Below are positions 41,741 to 52,500 of a DNA stretch of 64,000 nt, piece after piece. Origin of the DNA: Chondrus crispus (Eukaryota; Rhodophyta; Florideophyceae; Gigartinales; Gigartinaceae); the NCBI RefSeq assembly GCF_000350225.1, contig NW_005179070.1, positions 124,001 to 188,000 on the forward strand. The letters are read 5' to 3'. A program made the position numbers and the translations under genes. Below the pieces are notes generated by a model. The model made no database searches, was not told the DNA's origin, and saw nothing but the letters and a program-made list of their open reading frames with translations. Position 1 is the stretch's first letter. Each line of letters begins with the position of its first letter.

Positions 41741-42020
41741 ATTTGACCGTACTTGTGGAGGAATAAGGAGACCCGCTAAATTGGCAAAGGACCCGAAATC
41801 GTCCACGAGGACGGCGGAAGCCCGAGAGAACAGGAAAGAGAAGCGGAGACCAGTAATACAGAACAGAGTGCATGCAGAGAGAGGGAACGGGATCAAATGC
41901 TATCCAGGGGGAGTGTTGAAATAGTGAGCGCGCCCAAGGGGACACCAAGAAGCCAGCGCCTGTGGCCTAGTGGTTAACAAATTTTTGCGGCAAATTTTTC
42001 AGACCTCGATTTTAACATCA
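41741..42020. repeat. Right arm of the 280-bp inverted repeat in C, with LTR 4
   Basis: 41914-42020 is the outer right LTR; 41741-41913 is its upstream flank with the polypurine tract. Together they mirror 39272-39551. Confidence 0.87.
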
Positions 42021-42699
42021 AGCGGGGCAAAGGGAAATCGAAGGACGGTTGATGAGGTGAAGTTGAAGGATTGGGTACCGATTTACTTTGAGTCGCCAAC
42101 TTCTGGCACTACTTATACACTTCTGCAATCTTCTAGAACTCTACTACCAAGGACTACGACACACATACTACAAATGTATTGGCTCTAACACATGTGCCCG
42201 TCTTGCTACTCAGCCAAACTGGCGATGGCCCAACAAACAGAACAGAAAACCGCCTTACGAATTAGCACTGTCATGACGGAGAAATTAGTAAGGCAGTACA
42301 ACAAAGCACAGCAAAGCACAAATTCCCTTACTATTCCAAATCCAGCGTGGCACAAATTCGTAAGGCACGTTTACAGCTCACACGTTGCATTACGAATTCA
42401 AATCAATCCTGCAAGGACTGTTTACAGCGCACGCGTTGCCTTATGAATCTGAATCTCTCGTGAGGTCCTGTCCACTGTCAATTACAACAGTGCACATTTT
42501 GCCTTACGAATTGAAAACTCGCGCAACGGTATCTTTGTGTCCTGCTGTACCCGTGCCCCACTCCATGGACGCTGTAAACCTTTGGCACGTGCCAGGCACC
42601 CGCCACCAAGGTTCTACACTTTGTCTGTAAGACTGCAGGCGTACTGTACGCGTCCGACAGTGTAATGAGGACATGTGTCCAGGTCATACACGTGTCGGG

Positions 42700-42910
42700 C
42701 GGAGAAAATGAAACATGCTCAGATTGTACAGTACACCGCAACCGTGTATATATTTCACACGTGTACACTTTGAAAACCAAACGTGCTCCTGAAGTACTGT
42801 AGAGTGCAACCGTGTACAGAAATCACACGTGTACACGTTGAAAATGAAACTTGCTCAGCTCGTCACGTGGAGTGTTTTCGATTTTACACGTGTCATACCT
42901 GTTGTCGTGT
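42700..42910 (-). promoter_or_regulatory. U3 repeats with ACACGTGT boxes (beta LTR)
   Basis: Three units of about 67 bp, each beginning GAAAATGAAAC or GAAAACCAAAC and ending in CACACGTGT or TACACGTGT. Related units occur in the alpha LTRs. Confidence 0.6.
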
Positions 42911-42958
42911 GTCATGCATATCAGCATGTGGTCCTAGAATTACAACACTCCCCCTCAA

Positions 42959-45900
42959 TCACATGCTTTTACCAGAAGTAGCTACTGCAAGCCCTAGAAG
43001 TTCTACAAACTTCTGGAACAGAACTCGCCCAAGTGCTTTTGTCAGGATATCTGCAGGCATGGAAGTGGTCGGGCAATGTGACAAAGAAATGACGTTTCTC
43101 TTAATTGCATCTCGTACATAGTGGTATTTCACATCGACATGTTTGTTACGACGGTTGACCGATTCATTCTGTGCATACGAAATAGTCCCTGCATTGTCAC
43201 ACCCCATCACAATCGTGGGATCAGAATCAAGTCCGAGAACATCAGCAACCACTTGACGCAACCAAGTCGCCTCCTTACACGCTTCACATAGTGCAATGTA
43301 CTCAGCTTCACACGTCGAAGTTGCAACCACAGTCTGTTTCCGGGAACTCCAACTGATCGCTCCACCGCAGAACTTGAAAACATATTCGCTGGTCGACTTG
43401 CGAGAGTCTGAACAACCGGCCCAGTCAGCATCACTGAAGCCGAACAACTCCGGCGATTTAGATTTATTGTCAAACACGATTCCTAAGTTTCGAGTCCCTT
43501 GCACGTATCGCATTACTCGTTTTACACCTGCCCAGTGTGAGTCACATGGGTTGGCAGAATGTTGAGAAAGCTTTCCAATCGCATATGCCAAGTCTGGACG
43601 AGTGCCAACCATCAAGTACATCAGGGATCCCACTGCCTCACGATACGGTACATTTGTTTCGGAGTCGTTTTCGGTTGAAATCGTGGTTGTGTGACCTTGT
43701 TCCATTGGAGTCAGAGAGGGGTTACACGTTGACATTCCAAAACGCTCAAGCACTTTTGATGCATACTTAGTTTGAGTGAGACTCAACGTCTTGGCGGTGC
43801 GATCCCTTTGAATTTCAAGACCAATGCAGACTTTTGCTTCACCAAGGTCTTTCATCTCAAACCGTTTATTAAGCTCCCCCTTCATCCATTTGATGGCATC
43901 GATATCACTACCGGCGAGTAAGAAGTCATCGACATAAAGTGCAATCAGCATGATAGTGTTACCGATGCGTTTAATGTAGAGACAAGGATCACTACGCGAA
44001 GTCTCGAATCCCAATTCACCAATTAAGAAATCATCCACTTTGGCATGCCATTGACGAGGTGCTTGTTTAAGACCGTAAAGTGCTTTCAAAAGTTTACACA
44101 CGTGATCACTTTTGCTTTTGTCAATGCACCCTTCGGGTTGCTCCATGTAGATGTCTTCATCCAAGTCGCCGTTCAAAAACGCAGTCACGACATCCATCTG
44201 ATGAAGTTCAAGGTCGTAATGAGCAACTAAGGCAAGAAGTAGACGAATAGTGGTAAACTTTATGACGGGGGCATATGTCTCAGTATAGTCAAGACCTTGC
44301 ACTTGCTGGAATCCACGAGCAACAAGTCTGGCTTTTGCACTTTCAACTATATTGCCATTTGCATCAGGCAGTTGCTTGACATTGAAAACCCATCGAGATG
44401 TCAAGATGTTTGACGCCTCAGATCGAGGAACAAGTTTCCAAGTCCGATTCTTTGTCTGCGAGGCAAGTTCTTTGTCAATGCCGGTCTGCCAAAATGCAGC
44501 TCTAGGCCCGTTGGTTGCCTGGTTGAAAGTCTTGGGACCTTCAATAGCGACATGCGCATGTGAAAGAAGAGCAGCTGCAACGTTGCTCCTCCACCATGAT
44601 CCGGGAGGTCTGCTGACTCGAGACGATCTTCGCACAGCTGGAGTCGGAGTTGGAGGGGTGACATTCGGAGTTTCGACGGCAGTTGGTACATCATCTTCAT
44701 CTTCATCATTCTCACTTACAGAATGAGCACCATCGTTTTCAAGAACCTCCTCCGAAACTTCATCCTCTTCAGAACCGACCTCATCCGTATTTGGGGTATC
44801 AGCTGTATTCCCATTGTCGCCATCGAGCAGTACAACGTCAACATCAGAGTTGATTGAATCACTTTCGTGTGCAGGAATGTCATGCATACCACATGTCGAT
44901 TCATCAAACTTGACATCCCGTGACACAACAATTTTATTCAACTCTCCGTCCCAAAGTTTGTATGCCTTACTGCATTCCGAGTACCCAAGAAACATTGCTT
45001 CACGCGCTCGCAAGTCCAGCTTACGGAGCTCTAATTTTGGTAATGTATACCAACACTTTGACCCAAATACTCGCAAATGGCCAACATTTGGAGTGGAATT
45101 CATCCAAATGTGGTGCGGAGTTGTATTAACGGGCAAAGCGCGTGAAGTAACTCGATTACGTACATATACCGAAGTGGCAAGAGCCTCGGCCCAGAATCGC
45201 TTACTGACCTGTTTATGAGAAAGCATTGAGCGGACAAGATCAATCAAAGTTCGATTTAAACGTTCAGCAACACCGTTTTGTTCAGGAGTGTACGCCGTTG
45301 TGAGTTGGTGCTGCGTACCGTTTGAATCTAAATGCGACTTGAATTCCGTCGACAAGTACTCTCCCCCTCCATCAGTGCGAAGCACCTTTACTTTGCGACC
45401 AGTGTGGGTTTGAGCCAACTTTTCATACAACTTGTATTTTGCAAACGCCTCAGATTTATTTCTCATCGTGTACACAACTACCCAGTTTGAGTGATCATCT
45501 ACAAATGTAATGAAGTATCTCGAACCACCAATCGACTGTACTTCGAGCGGACCGCAAACGTCAGAATGTACCAAGTCAAGACAGTTCTGTGCTCGAGACG
45601 ATGATCGCTGTTTTGGGATTACTGATCGCGTTGCTTTGCCGAACACACACGCTGGACAAATGAGAGAGTGATTGTCAGACTTCGGATTCATTGCACTGAT
45701 CACATCGCTTTGACGAACGTTGATGCCACTTACCACATTATTGTGAATCATTGATGCGATTCCTTGTACATTAACATGGGCCATGCGTTCATGTAGCGTC
45801 TGCAGGGTAACTACGTGAGCAGAAAAGGTTTCATTCATGACGTCAAGTAAGTACAAATCCCTAACTTGACTCGCTGTGGCAACTACAGTTGGTCCTGCAG

Positions 45901-47068
45901 TAACGCGGCATTTTTCATTTTCAAATGACACTTGCAAACCCTTTGAAACCATTTGGCTAACAGACAGTAGCGAGTATCCGAAATCAGGGACATGCAAAAC
46001 GTTTGACAATTTGCAAGGATGGGGACTACCGTTGACGTTCAACATGAATTCTACCTCGCCGCGACCAGCGACATTAGCTCTAGCCTTCGTGCCCATCTCG
46101 ACTGATCCAGATTGCATCTGTTCATACGTAACGAACAAAGAGCGATCAAACGTAATGTGAGCGCTGCAACCGGAATCGACAAGCCATGACCTTGCGTTTG
46201 CAGCCCTCTTGTGTGGAGTGGAAGTCGAAAGCAAGCAAGTAAAGTCACTCTCCGCAAAGGCAGCAGTAGAATTGTCATCTCGAGAAACGAATGCACTTGG
46301 CTTTAAGCCAGTGTTGCGTGACCGAAACCCATCTGGCGGTGCAGGTCGGCGCCCATTCACGTCCTTGCCCCAGCAACGCGCTGCAGTATGCCCATGTGTA
46401 TTGCAATTCGTACATTTCATATCGCGTCGAATAGGCATACGATTGACAAGTGCAGGTGCATGTGGTGATGAAGCAGAAGCCGTCTTCATGCTTTCTCGTT
46501 GTTCTTCTTGCAGCAGACGACTCTTCACAAACTCGAGTCCAAACACTTTATCTTCATTGCCAAGTGCGTCAAGAGCAACAATCAAGTTATCGAATCGTGG
46601 AGGCAAGCCATTCAACACAGCCATTGCAATTTCTTTATCGTCAATCTCAACACTCATTGACTGCAATCTGGCAGCAAGTTGCTTCACACGATTGATGAAC
46701 ACGAGCACTTTCTCGGATGGGAGCATGGATACAGTGTAAAAGTCGCGACGGGCGGCAAGTTTGTTGAGCAAAGTATGACGCTCAAACACATTCAGAATTG
46801 CTTCCCATGTCTCTTTCGCACTGCTACACCCTCGCACATGTTGCAAGTAGTCATCAGAAAGCGTGAGTCGGATGACTGCCTTTGCTTTTGCGTCACCACG
46901 GATCCATTTTCTCCGGTCATCTGACGTCGCATTCTCCGGGATATCATCAAAAACGTATTGATCGACATCTCGGAGAGCAAGCAGTAGCTGGATTTTCTGC
47001 TTCCAGATGTAAAAGTTAGATGCGGTCAGCTTCTCGATTCTGACCGATCCAGAGCTTTGGTCATCCAT
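42959..47068 (-). CDS. gag-pol: Copia B2 Gag-Pol polyprotein, intact
   Basis: A single open frame of 1,369 codons from the Met of MDDQSSGS to TGA. Gag has a UBN2-like capsid region and CCHC knuckle CTNCNTHGHTAARC near residue 220. The protease has VDSGCSAHIT near 300. Integrase has the zinc region HERMAHVNVQG, CPAC, then VHSDVCGP, RTDGGGEYLS and PEQNGVAERLN for D-D-E. RT has YVDD within LYVDDFLLAGS. RNase H has DADWAGC, CEAEYIAL and DNAGTISYAQ. All catalytic residues I can check are present. An upstream in-frame TTG-started extension exists, but the ATG at 47068 is the likely start. The one oddity is RTDGGGEY where related copies have RTDRGGEY. It could be a source of transposition proteins for B and perhaps C. 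Confidence 0.94.
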   Translation of the reverse strand: MDDQSSGSVRIEKLTASNFYIWKQKIQLLLALRDVDQYVFDDIPENATSDDRRKWIRGDAKAKAVIRLTLSDDYLQHVRGCSSAKETWEAILNVFERHTLLNKLAARRDFYTVSMLPSEKVLVFINRVKQLAARLQSMSVEIDDKEIAMAVLNGLPPRFDNLIVALDALGNEDKVFGLEFVKSRLLQEEQRESMKTASASSPHAPALVNRMPIRRDMKCTNCNTHGHTAARCWGKDVNGRRPAPPDGFRSRNTGLKPSAFVSRDDNSTAAFAESDFTCLLSTSTPHKRAANARSWLVDSGCSAHITFDRSLFVTYEQMQSGSVEMGTKARANVAGRGEVEFMLNVNGSPHPCKLSNVLHVPDFGYSLLSVSQMVSKGLQVSFENEKCRVTAGPTVVATASQVRDLYLLDVMNETFSAHVVTLQTLHERMAHVNVQGIASMIHNNVVSGINVRQSDVISAMNPKSDNHSLICPACVFGKATRSVIPKQRSSSRAQNCLDLVHSDVCGPLEVQSIGGSRYFITFVDDHSNWVVVYTMRNKSEAFAKYKLYEKLAQTHTGRKVKVLRTDGGGEYLSTEFKSHLDSNGTQHQLTTAYTPEQNGVAERLNRTLIDLVRSMLSHKQVSKRFWAEALATSVYVRNRVTSRALPVNTTPHHIWMNSTPNVGHLRVFGSKCWYTLPKLELRKLDLRAREAMFLGYSECSKAYKLWDGELNKIVVSRDVKFDESTCGMHDIPAHESDSINSDVDVVLLDGDNGNTADTPNTDEVGSEEDEVSEEVLENDGAHSVSENDEDEDDVPTAVETPNVTPPTPTPAVRRSSRVSRPPGSWWRSNVAAALLSHAHVAIEGPKTFNQATNGPRAAFWQTGIDKELASQTKNRTWKLVPRSEASNILTSRWVFNVKQLPDANGNIVESAKARLVARGFQQVQGLDYTETYAPVIKFTTIRLLLALVAHYDLELHQMDVVTAFLNGDLDEDIYMEQPEGCIDKSKSDHVCKLLKALYGLKQAPRQWHAKVDDFLIGELGFETSRSDPCLYIKRIGNTIMLIALYVDDFLLAGSDIDAIKWMKGELNKRFEMKDLGEAKVCIGLEIQRDRTAKTLSLTQTKYASKVLERFGMSTCNPSLTPMEQGHTTTISTENDSETNVPYREAVGSLMYLMVGTRPDLAYAIGKLSQHSANPCDSHWAGVKRVMRYVQGTRNLGIVFDNKSKSPELFGFSDADWAGCSDSRKSTSEYVFKFCGGAISWSSRKQTVVATSTCEAEYIALCEACKEATWLRQVVADVLGLDSDPTIVMGCDNAGTISYAQNESVNRRNKHVDVKYHYVRDAIKRNVISLSHCPTTSMPADILTKALGRVLFQKFVELLGLAVATSGKSM

Positions 47069-47114
47069 TTCGCCGAATGGATGTACCCTTGGAGTATACA
47101 AGGTCTTCTGTTCC

Positions 47115-47163
47115 GGGATCCCAAGCCGTTAACCGATAGTCAACACAATGGCAAGCCCACCCG
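47115..47163 (-). promoter_or_regulatory. Conserved 49-bp leader element (B2)
   Basis: Same block as in the other A and B elements, upstream of the gag Met at 47068. Confidence 0.7.
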
Positions 47164-48178
47164 TATAAGAAGTTTGTAGCGATTACTCAGAAACGTTCTT
47201 GGTGCTTGTTCCCGGCGGAGTGGAACAAGCGTATTCTTCTTAAAATTGCCTTAGGGCGCTACCCCTGTATGTCGGCCAGTGCGGGTCTTTCGACTGTGAA
47301 CTAAATCAAACGTGCCACGAGTAAGCACAACACTTTGCCTGTAGACGAACCAGGACTTTTGGTCACTACCGCGAACGGTCCCTGCAACCGAAATCGGCTT
47401 GTCCAAACTTGATACGGTACTACCCCAATGAGGTTTCCCACAACACAAGAATGAAACTGCCTTCGTCGTACTCGTGTGATTTGTTCACAATCACGCCTAG
47501 GGTCACCCTCTTCCGTGCGAAATTAATCAAGGTACGCGACCTTATACACGTATAGTGAGAGGTTCAGTGTTTACGCACGTATTCTCTTCACCCAGGGGAC
47601 CGAAGTCGTACCTATAGGGCTAATACCGAGAGCGTTACCCACACCGCCGACGCACCTCCCGAAGGCAGAGTGCGGATCGACTAGACCAGTACACTGTGAT
47701 CCTCCCCGACGATCAGTGTTTCGTCTCTCGACGATTCTTGGTCGGACCCTCGCTCAAGTCAGATTTCCAATGGCACAAGCCTTTCACCAAGAGCGAGGGT
47801 ATCGGCAGCTACGACGATCACCGGCGTGATCGAAGGGCAGTCTTCTTGGATTGATATGGTACGTTGGCGACTAGGGACTACACCCACAGCTCACACAACG
47901 ATTGCCAAGACCAAGCTGCAACAGACACGAAGAAGATCCACCAAGTTGAAACGACAGCAGGTAGACGGAGACGAACGACCAAGATGATAACGACAGCAAG
48001 TAGACGGCGATAGAACAAAACAAACGACGGCGGCGATGAAAACGGCGGCAGAAACGACAGCAGAAACCAAAACGAGAACGACAGCAGAGACCAAAACGAG
48101 AACGACAGCAGAAACAAACACGAAAACGGCAGCAGAAACTGAGAACAAGCACTCACACAGCGGAACAATAACGTTGAA
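47164..48178 (-). other. Leader of B2, no gene recognised
   Basis: Nearly identical to the B1 leader, including the low-complexity part next to the primer binding site. No zinc-finger ORF. Confidence 0.6.
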
Positions 48179-48192
48179 CTGGGCCCATAACC
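48179..48192 (-). promoter_or_regulatory. B2 primer binding site
   Basis: GGTTATGGGCCCAG on the minus strand, perfect match to the half initiator-tRNA type. Confidence 0.88.
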
Positions 48193-48251
48193 TACTGGAA
48201 GGTCAGCGGTGTTGAAATAGTGAGCGCGCCCAAGGGGACACCAAGAAGCCA

Positions 48252-48371
48252 GCGCCTGTGGCTTAGTGGTTAACGAATTTTTGCGGCAAATTTTTCAGAC
48301 CTCGATTTTAACATCAGGTTATGGGCCCAGATTTACGCTACCATTCGTGAGTTCGATTCTCACCGGGTGCA
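48252..48371 (+). other. tRNA-like structure, copy 2
   Basis: Identical to 37969-38088 in the paired segments, A box, anticodon-like arm and T arm. Confidence 0.6.
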
Positions 48372-48779
48372 CTTGGGCGGCGCAATGTTTGTTGTTTGTT
48401 TGTGTCACACTTGGGAACGTACCTGCTTGTGTGTTGTGCAGTGACCCGCGCCGTGTGTTTGGCGTCCCTTGGTCGAGGGGGAGTGTTGAAATAGTGAGCG
48501 CGCCCAAGGGGACACCAAGAAGCCAGCGCCTGTGGCTTAGTGGTTAACGAATTTTTGCGGCAAATTTTTCAGACCTCGATTTTAACATCATTTTTTTTTA
48601 ATTGCAAATCTAATGTATACAGTAGTCGTCGCCAATTATGCCACATCGCCCCCCACTTAACGGTGAACGTCCGCGTTCACATCAGCTTGTAGAGGGATTC
48701 ATGCCAGGTTGCTGTGTCAATACGGTCCGTTCTGTTGCATCTAACCACGTTGCCCTCTCGTCGTTGTCCTCGGATACCA

Positions 48780-49539
48780 CTACACTGACGTCTGCCCATC
48801 CCCCGAATCGTTCATGTTAACGTCCGCATCTTCTTTACTTGCAGAGTCACCACCATCCTTTTCCTCATCATCCTTCTTCGACTCATCAGCCTCATCCCTG
48901 TAGACGAAGGGCTCTAGTGGAGGCACTTCCTCACCTTCTTCTTCCTCCTCTTCATCATTGGGATCGTTTGCGTTGAGCAGGACAGCCGGCGTCTGTGGCG
49001 TCGAGACTGGCTGCGGAGCCGTATTCAATGTCTGCATTTCCACGATGTCTTCAGGTTCAGTTGGAGATCTATCCGACATCATGACAATCCCTGAGAACCG
49101 TCCACTGACAACAGGGTCATAGCGTCTTGTTATTTTGCCTTCGGCATCAGTCAGGTGCTGTGACATTCCACGACATGTACTTCTCTTGCTCGGGTAGAAC
49201 TCGGCATGGATTTTCATGGACTGTGAATTTCGCCTTCTTCGGGCTGCCTTCCTTATGGTGCATGTAGACAAGCGCCATTCCGATGAGTGCTCCTTGACGA
49301 ACAAAATCGCTTGGGTCGGCGGTCAAGCGCTCCAACATCTCAACAGCCGCTGGCATGCCAGTCCCCATGCAGGCAATACCAATGGCCAGAGCAGCGCCAA
49401 ATCTTACATGCGCATGGCAACTCTCTGCTAGGAGTGCTACAATTCGCGGCAGGAGTTTCGGATGTCTGATGATGTGCGTCGAGCTGCAGTTATTGGTCTT
49501 GGGTTTGTACTATTCAAACGTCTTCCTCATCTCTGCCGC
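48780..49539 (-). pseudogene. PSMD1: Captured Rpn2/PSMD1 fragment (copy 2)
   Basis: Duplicate of 38497-39256 with the same internal deletion, frameshift and 75-bp inversion. I saw no difference in the coding part, so it gives no independent evidence for selection. Confidence 0.85.
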
Positions 49540-52500
49540 CCTGGGCCCATAACCTGATGTTAAAATCGAGGTCCGAAAAATTTGCCGCAAAAATTCGTTA
49601 ACCACTAGGCCACAGGCGCTGGCTTCTTGGTGTCCCCTTGGGCGCGCTCACTATTTCAACACTCCCCCTGGATAGCATTTGATCCCGTTCCCTCTCTCTG
49701 CATGCACTCTGTTCTGTATTACTGGTCTCCGCTTCTCTTTCCTGTTCTCTCGGGCTTCCGCCGTCCTCGTGGACGATTTCGGGTCCTTTGCCAATTTAGC
49801 GGGTCTCCTTATTCCTCCACAAGTACTGTCAAAACCGTCGGCAAGACGGTCGTCCACGAGGAGGCGACGTGAACATGACGCGGGAATTCACACTCAATTA
49901 GTTAGTGGGAGACGTCTCCACGCTAAGTCAGAAGGAAACGCCGAGGGCGAAGACGCACAGGTTGCGCACGGACGCCGCCCCGCCTGGGCCATGAGTCGCA
50001 ACGGGCTCCGGGTTCCCCGAGCCGTGACCGTCCCCTACTGATACGAGCCGGCGAGTGGCGTGCGACGAACATGGTGAAGCAGAGCCAAGTGAAACTTTCT
50101 CGCCGCCCCAGCGGAGGAACGTCGCCGCCGCCGCACGAGAAAACGCTGAATTCGGGATCGCAACCTTGCCATCTGAACCTAGCACCGGCAACGCGCTTAC
50201 CTCCCCCCCCCCGCCGCTCGTCTGCACGCCGTGGCAGCTCCAGGGGCGCCGCACGGCATGCACGCCTCACGACGAGGCGTCGCGCGGTATCTAGCGCGCG
50301 AGTGGGTGGCGCCTTCCAGAAGGCAGGGAGAGTTCGTTCTGTTATTGCGATGTTGTCCCAACCACGCCGTAAGAGCGCAGCTAGCGCGCCTCCCTGGACG
50401 GCTTAGTTCTACGATATAAAAGATCAGCAGCATGCGTCAGACCACATGCCATAATCTAACAGGGAAACGCCAGCGTCGCGTACGGAGGAACGACCGGCTC
50501 TACGGCGACTGTACTGCGGCCTCTCGGCGAGGTCCTCCGACGGCGCAGGCCCTCCCCGTAACGCCGGGTCGCGCGGATGACGCCTGCCTACGCAACAAGA
50601 TGGAAAAAATCCCGGCGAGGTCGCGAGCATCCGTTTCCCGAGCACAAACTGGCCCTCCAGGTAGACGGACATATTTCGGACGCACGACAGGCGGGCAACT
50701 GCCGCTGTCGCCGACGGACGCGTCGCGTCACACCCGTATTATATGGGTCGTGCGAAGCAACGTCCCCTCCCGCACAGACAGTGTACCGACTGAGACCGAT
50801 CGTTGGCATTCGCGCACAACCAGGGTAACCGGGAGTAGGGAATAGCCGGCATCCCAACGCACTTCTGCTGTGGCTCTCCCATCGTCCCCTGCACGGGCAG
50901 ACAGTGATACGGAAATGCGGAAAGGGATGAAGTTGAACGTCTAAATAGGGGAGCGGCAAACAGAGACCACGGCAAGGGAGTGCCGTCGCGCCGGAGCATG
51001 AGCACGTCATCGAACGTCGACTGCGCGGCATCGGCCGCGATGCGAGCGTGGACAGGCAGCTCATTACTGCAAGAAACGGCCGGACCGACGGCGGAAAAGA
51101 GACGCGACTCGCCACTCTCTATTTACTGCGCATAGGTAAATGCAAGCGTAAAGCTCGAAGACGCAATAGACGAGTCAAGGCCAAAAGTACGGGAGCAAGT
51201 TGGGCACGATTTAGCGGACGTTCTTCTCCCTCCGGTAAGCATCAAAAGCGTACATCGAATTTATATAGTAATTACGGGGACGCACCGCGGTCCTTGAAAC
51301 TGATAAGAGACGTGGGGGAGAAGTACAGGAGCGGGCGGCTGTTTGTCACATCAGGGCCTTCGCAAAGTCAGGGCATTCAACAAATGCCTGCTTGTCTACC
51401 TCTGCAACGGACTTCAAAGCATCCCTGAATCGTTCCCTGTCTCCCCGGGGTGTTTGCTGCCGTGGCAGTTGGAACTGCCGCGTGAGCTCGACAGAGGCCA
51501 AGGTCTATTGACGCCAAATCAATCGGCACTGCAATCGCTTTTTGAAAAGCACACAAACTGTCATATTACAAAAGACACCGTTTGGCAGCTGCATCACTTA
51601 CCCCTGGGAAACTAGTGTGTATGTGTCGTTTTTACCACGCCGGCTGTGACGCCGCTGCAGACGTCGCGCGTATCGGTTCCAGAGTCACCCTGCTCACGCA
51701 TAATGAGCTGGAACCCGGGCATTGGCGGCATCGACAAGGGCCACGTGCGACCCCGTGATGTCGCGTACAGCAGGTGACGCTGCCACCCAGTTTTGGACCC
51801 CCTTTCCGTCGCGAGGGATTGCCGATCGTGGCAGGAGGGCACAGGGCGGTCGCAAACGTTATGAAGAAGGGGTGCGCTATGTCCTTCATTCGTTGCAACA
51901 CCGATCGCTGAATATTACGGAGTGCTCTACCGGGACGTTTTCAGAATGGAAAGATGTTTGTATCGAGCGCAAGTGAAACGCGGACGCGGAGTGCGGAGGA
52001 AGAATACGTGGACGAGGGGACTGGATTTGACCGTACTTGTGGAGGAATAAGGAGACCCGCTAAATTGGCAAAGGACCCGAAATCGTCCACGAGGACGGCG
52101 GAAGCCCGAGAGAACAGGAAAGAGAAGCGGAGACCAGTAATACAGAACAGAGTGCATGCAGAGAGAGGGAACGGGATCAAATGCTATCCAGGGGGAGTGT
52201 TGAAATAGTGAGCGCGCCCAAGGGGACACCAAGAAGCCAGCGCCTGTGGCCTAGTGGTTAACAAATTTTTGCGGCAAATTTTTCAGACCTCGATTTTAAC
52301 ATCAAGCGGGGCAAAGGGAAATCGAAGGACGGTTGATGAGGTGAAGTTGAAGGATTGGGTACCGATTTACTTTGAGTCGCCAACTTCTGGCACTACTTAT
52401 ACACTTCTGCAATCTTCTAGAACTCTACTACCAAGGACTACGACACACATACTACAAATGTATTGGCTCTAACACATGTGCCCGTCTTGCTACTCAGCCA

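Larger units (their letters stand above)
37927..42020 (+). mobile_element. Composite LTR element C (copy 1)
   Basis: The ends are 107-bp direct LTRs (37927-38033, 41914-42020) starting TGTTGAAATAG and ending ACATCA. A half-tRNA primer binding site follows the first LTR, a polypurine tract (CCAGGGGGAG) precedes the last, and AGCGG is duplicated at 37922-37926 and 42021-42025. Inside are two more LTRs, one inverted (39272-39378), a captured Rpn2 fragment, a piece of gypsy 3' end, and 2.2 kb without recognised genes. No gag or pol is visible, so it must depend on another element, most plausibly a copia relative using the same primer. Confidence 0.85.
36061..42947. repeat. Direct repeat R1 (partner R2 at 46344-53231)
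   Basis: 6,887 bp repeated at an offset of 10,283 (10,284 after an extra C in a C run). I noticed about ten differences, near 0.15 %, so the duplication is recent. It contains the B gag end, leader, primer binding site, beta LTR and the complete C element. Confidence 0.93.
37910..42947 (-). repeat. Beta LTR shared by B1 (as 5') and B2 (as 3'), split by element C
   Basis: On the minus strand it starts TGTTGTAATTC after the B2 polypurine tract and ends CAGTA before the B1 primer binding site, so one LTR serves both neighbours. Without C and one target-site copy it is about 939 bp. Such a shared LTR is the product of unequal crossing over between elements, not of separate insertion. Confidence 0.85.
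48210..52304 (+). mobile_element. Composite LTR element C (copy 2)
   Basis: Duplicate of 37927-42020, flanked by AGCGG (48205-48209 and 52305-52309). LTRs are at 48210-48316, 48484-48590, 49555-49661 (inverted) and 52198-52304, with the primer binding site at 48317-48330. Same insertion site as copy 1, so it was duplicated with its host LTR rather than inserted twice. Confidence 0.87.
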
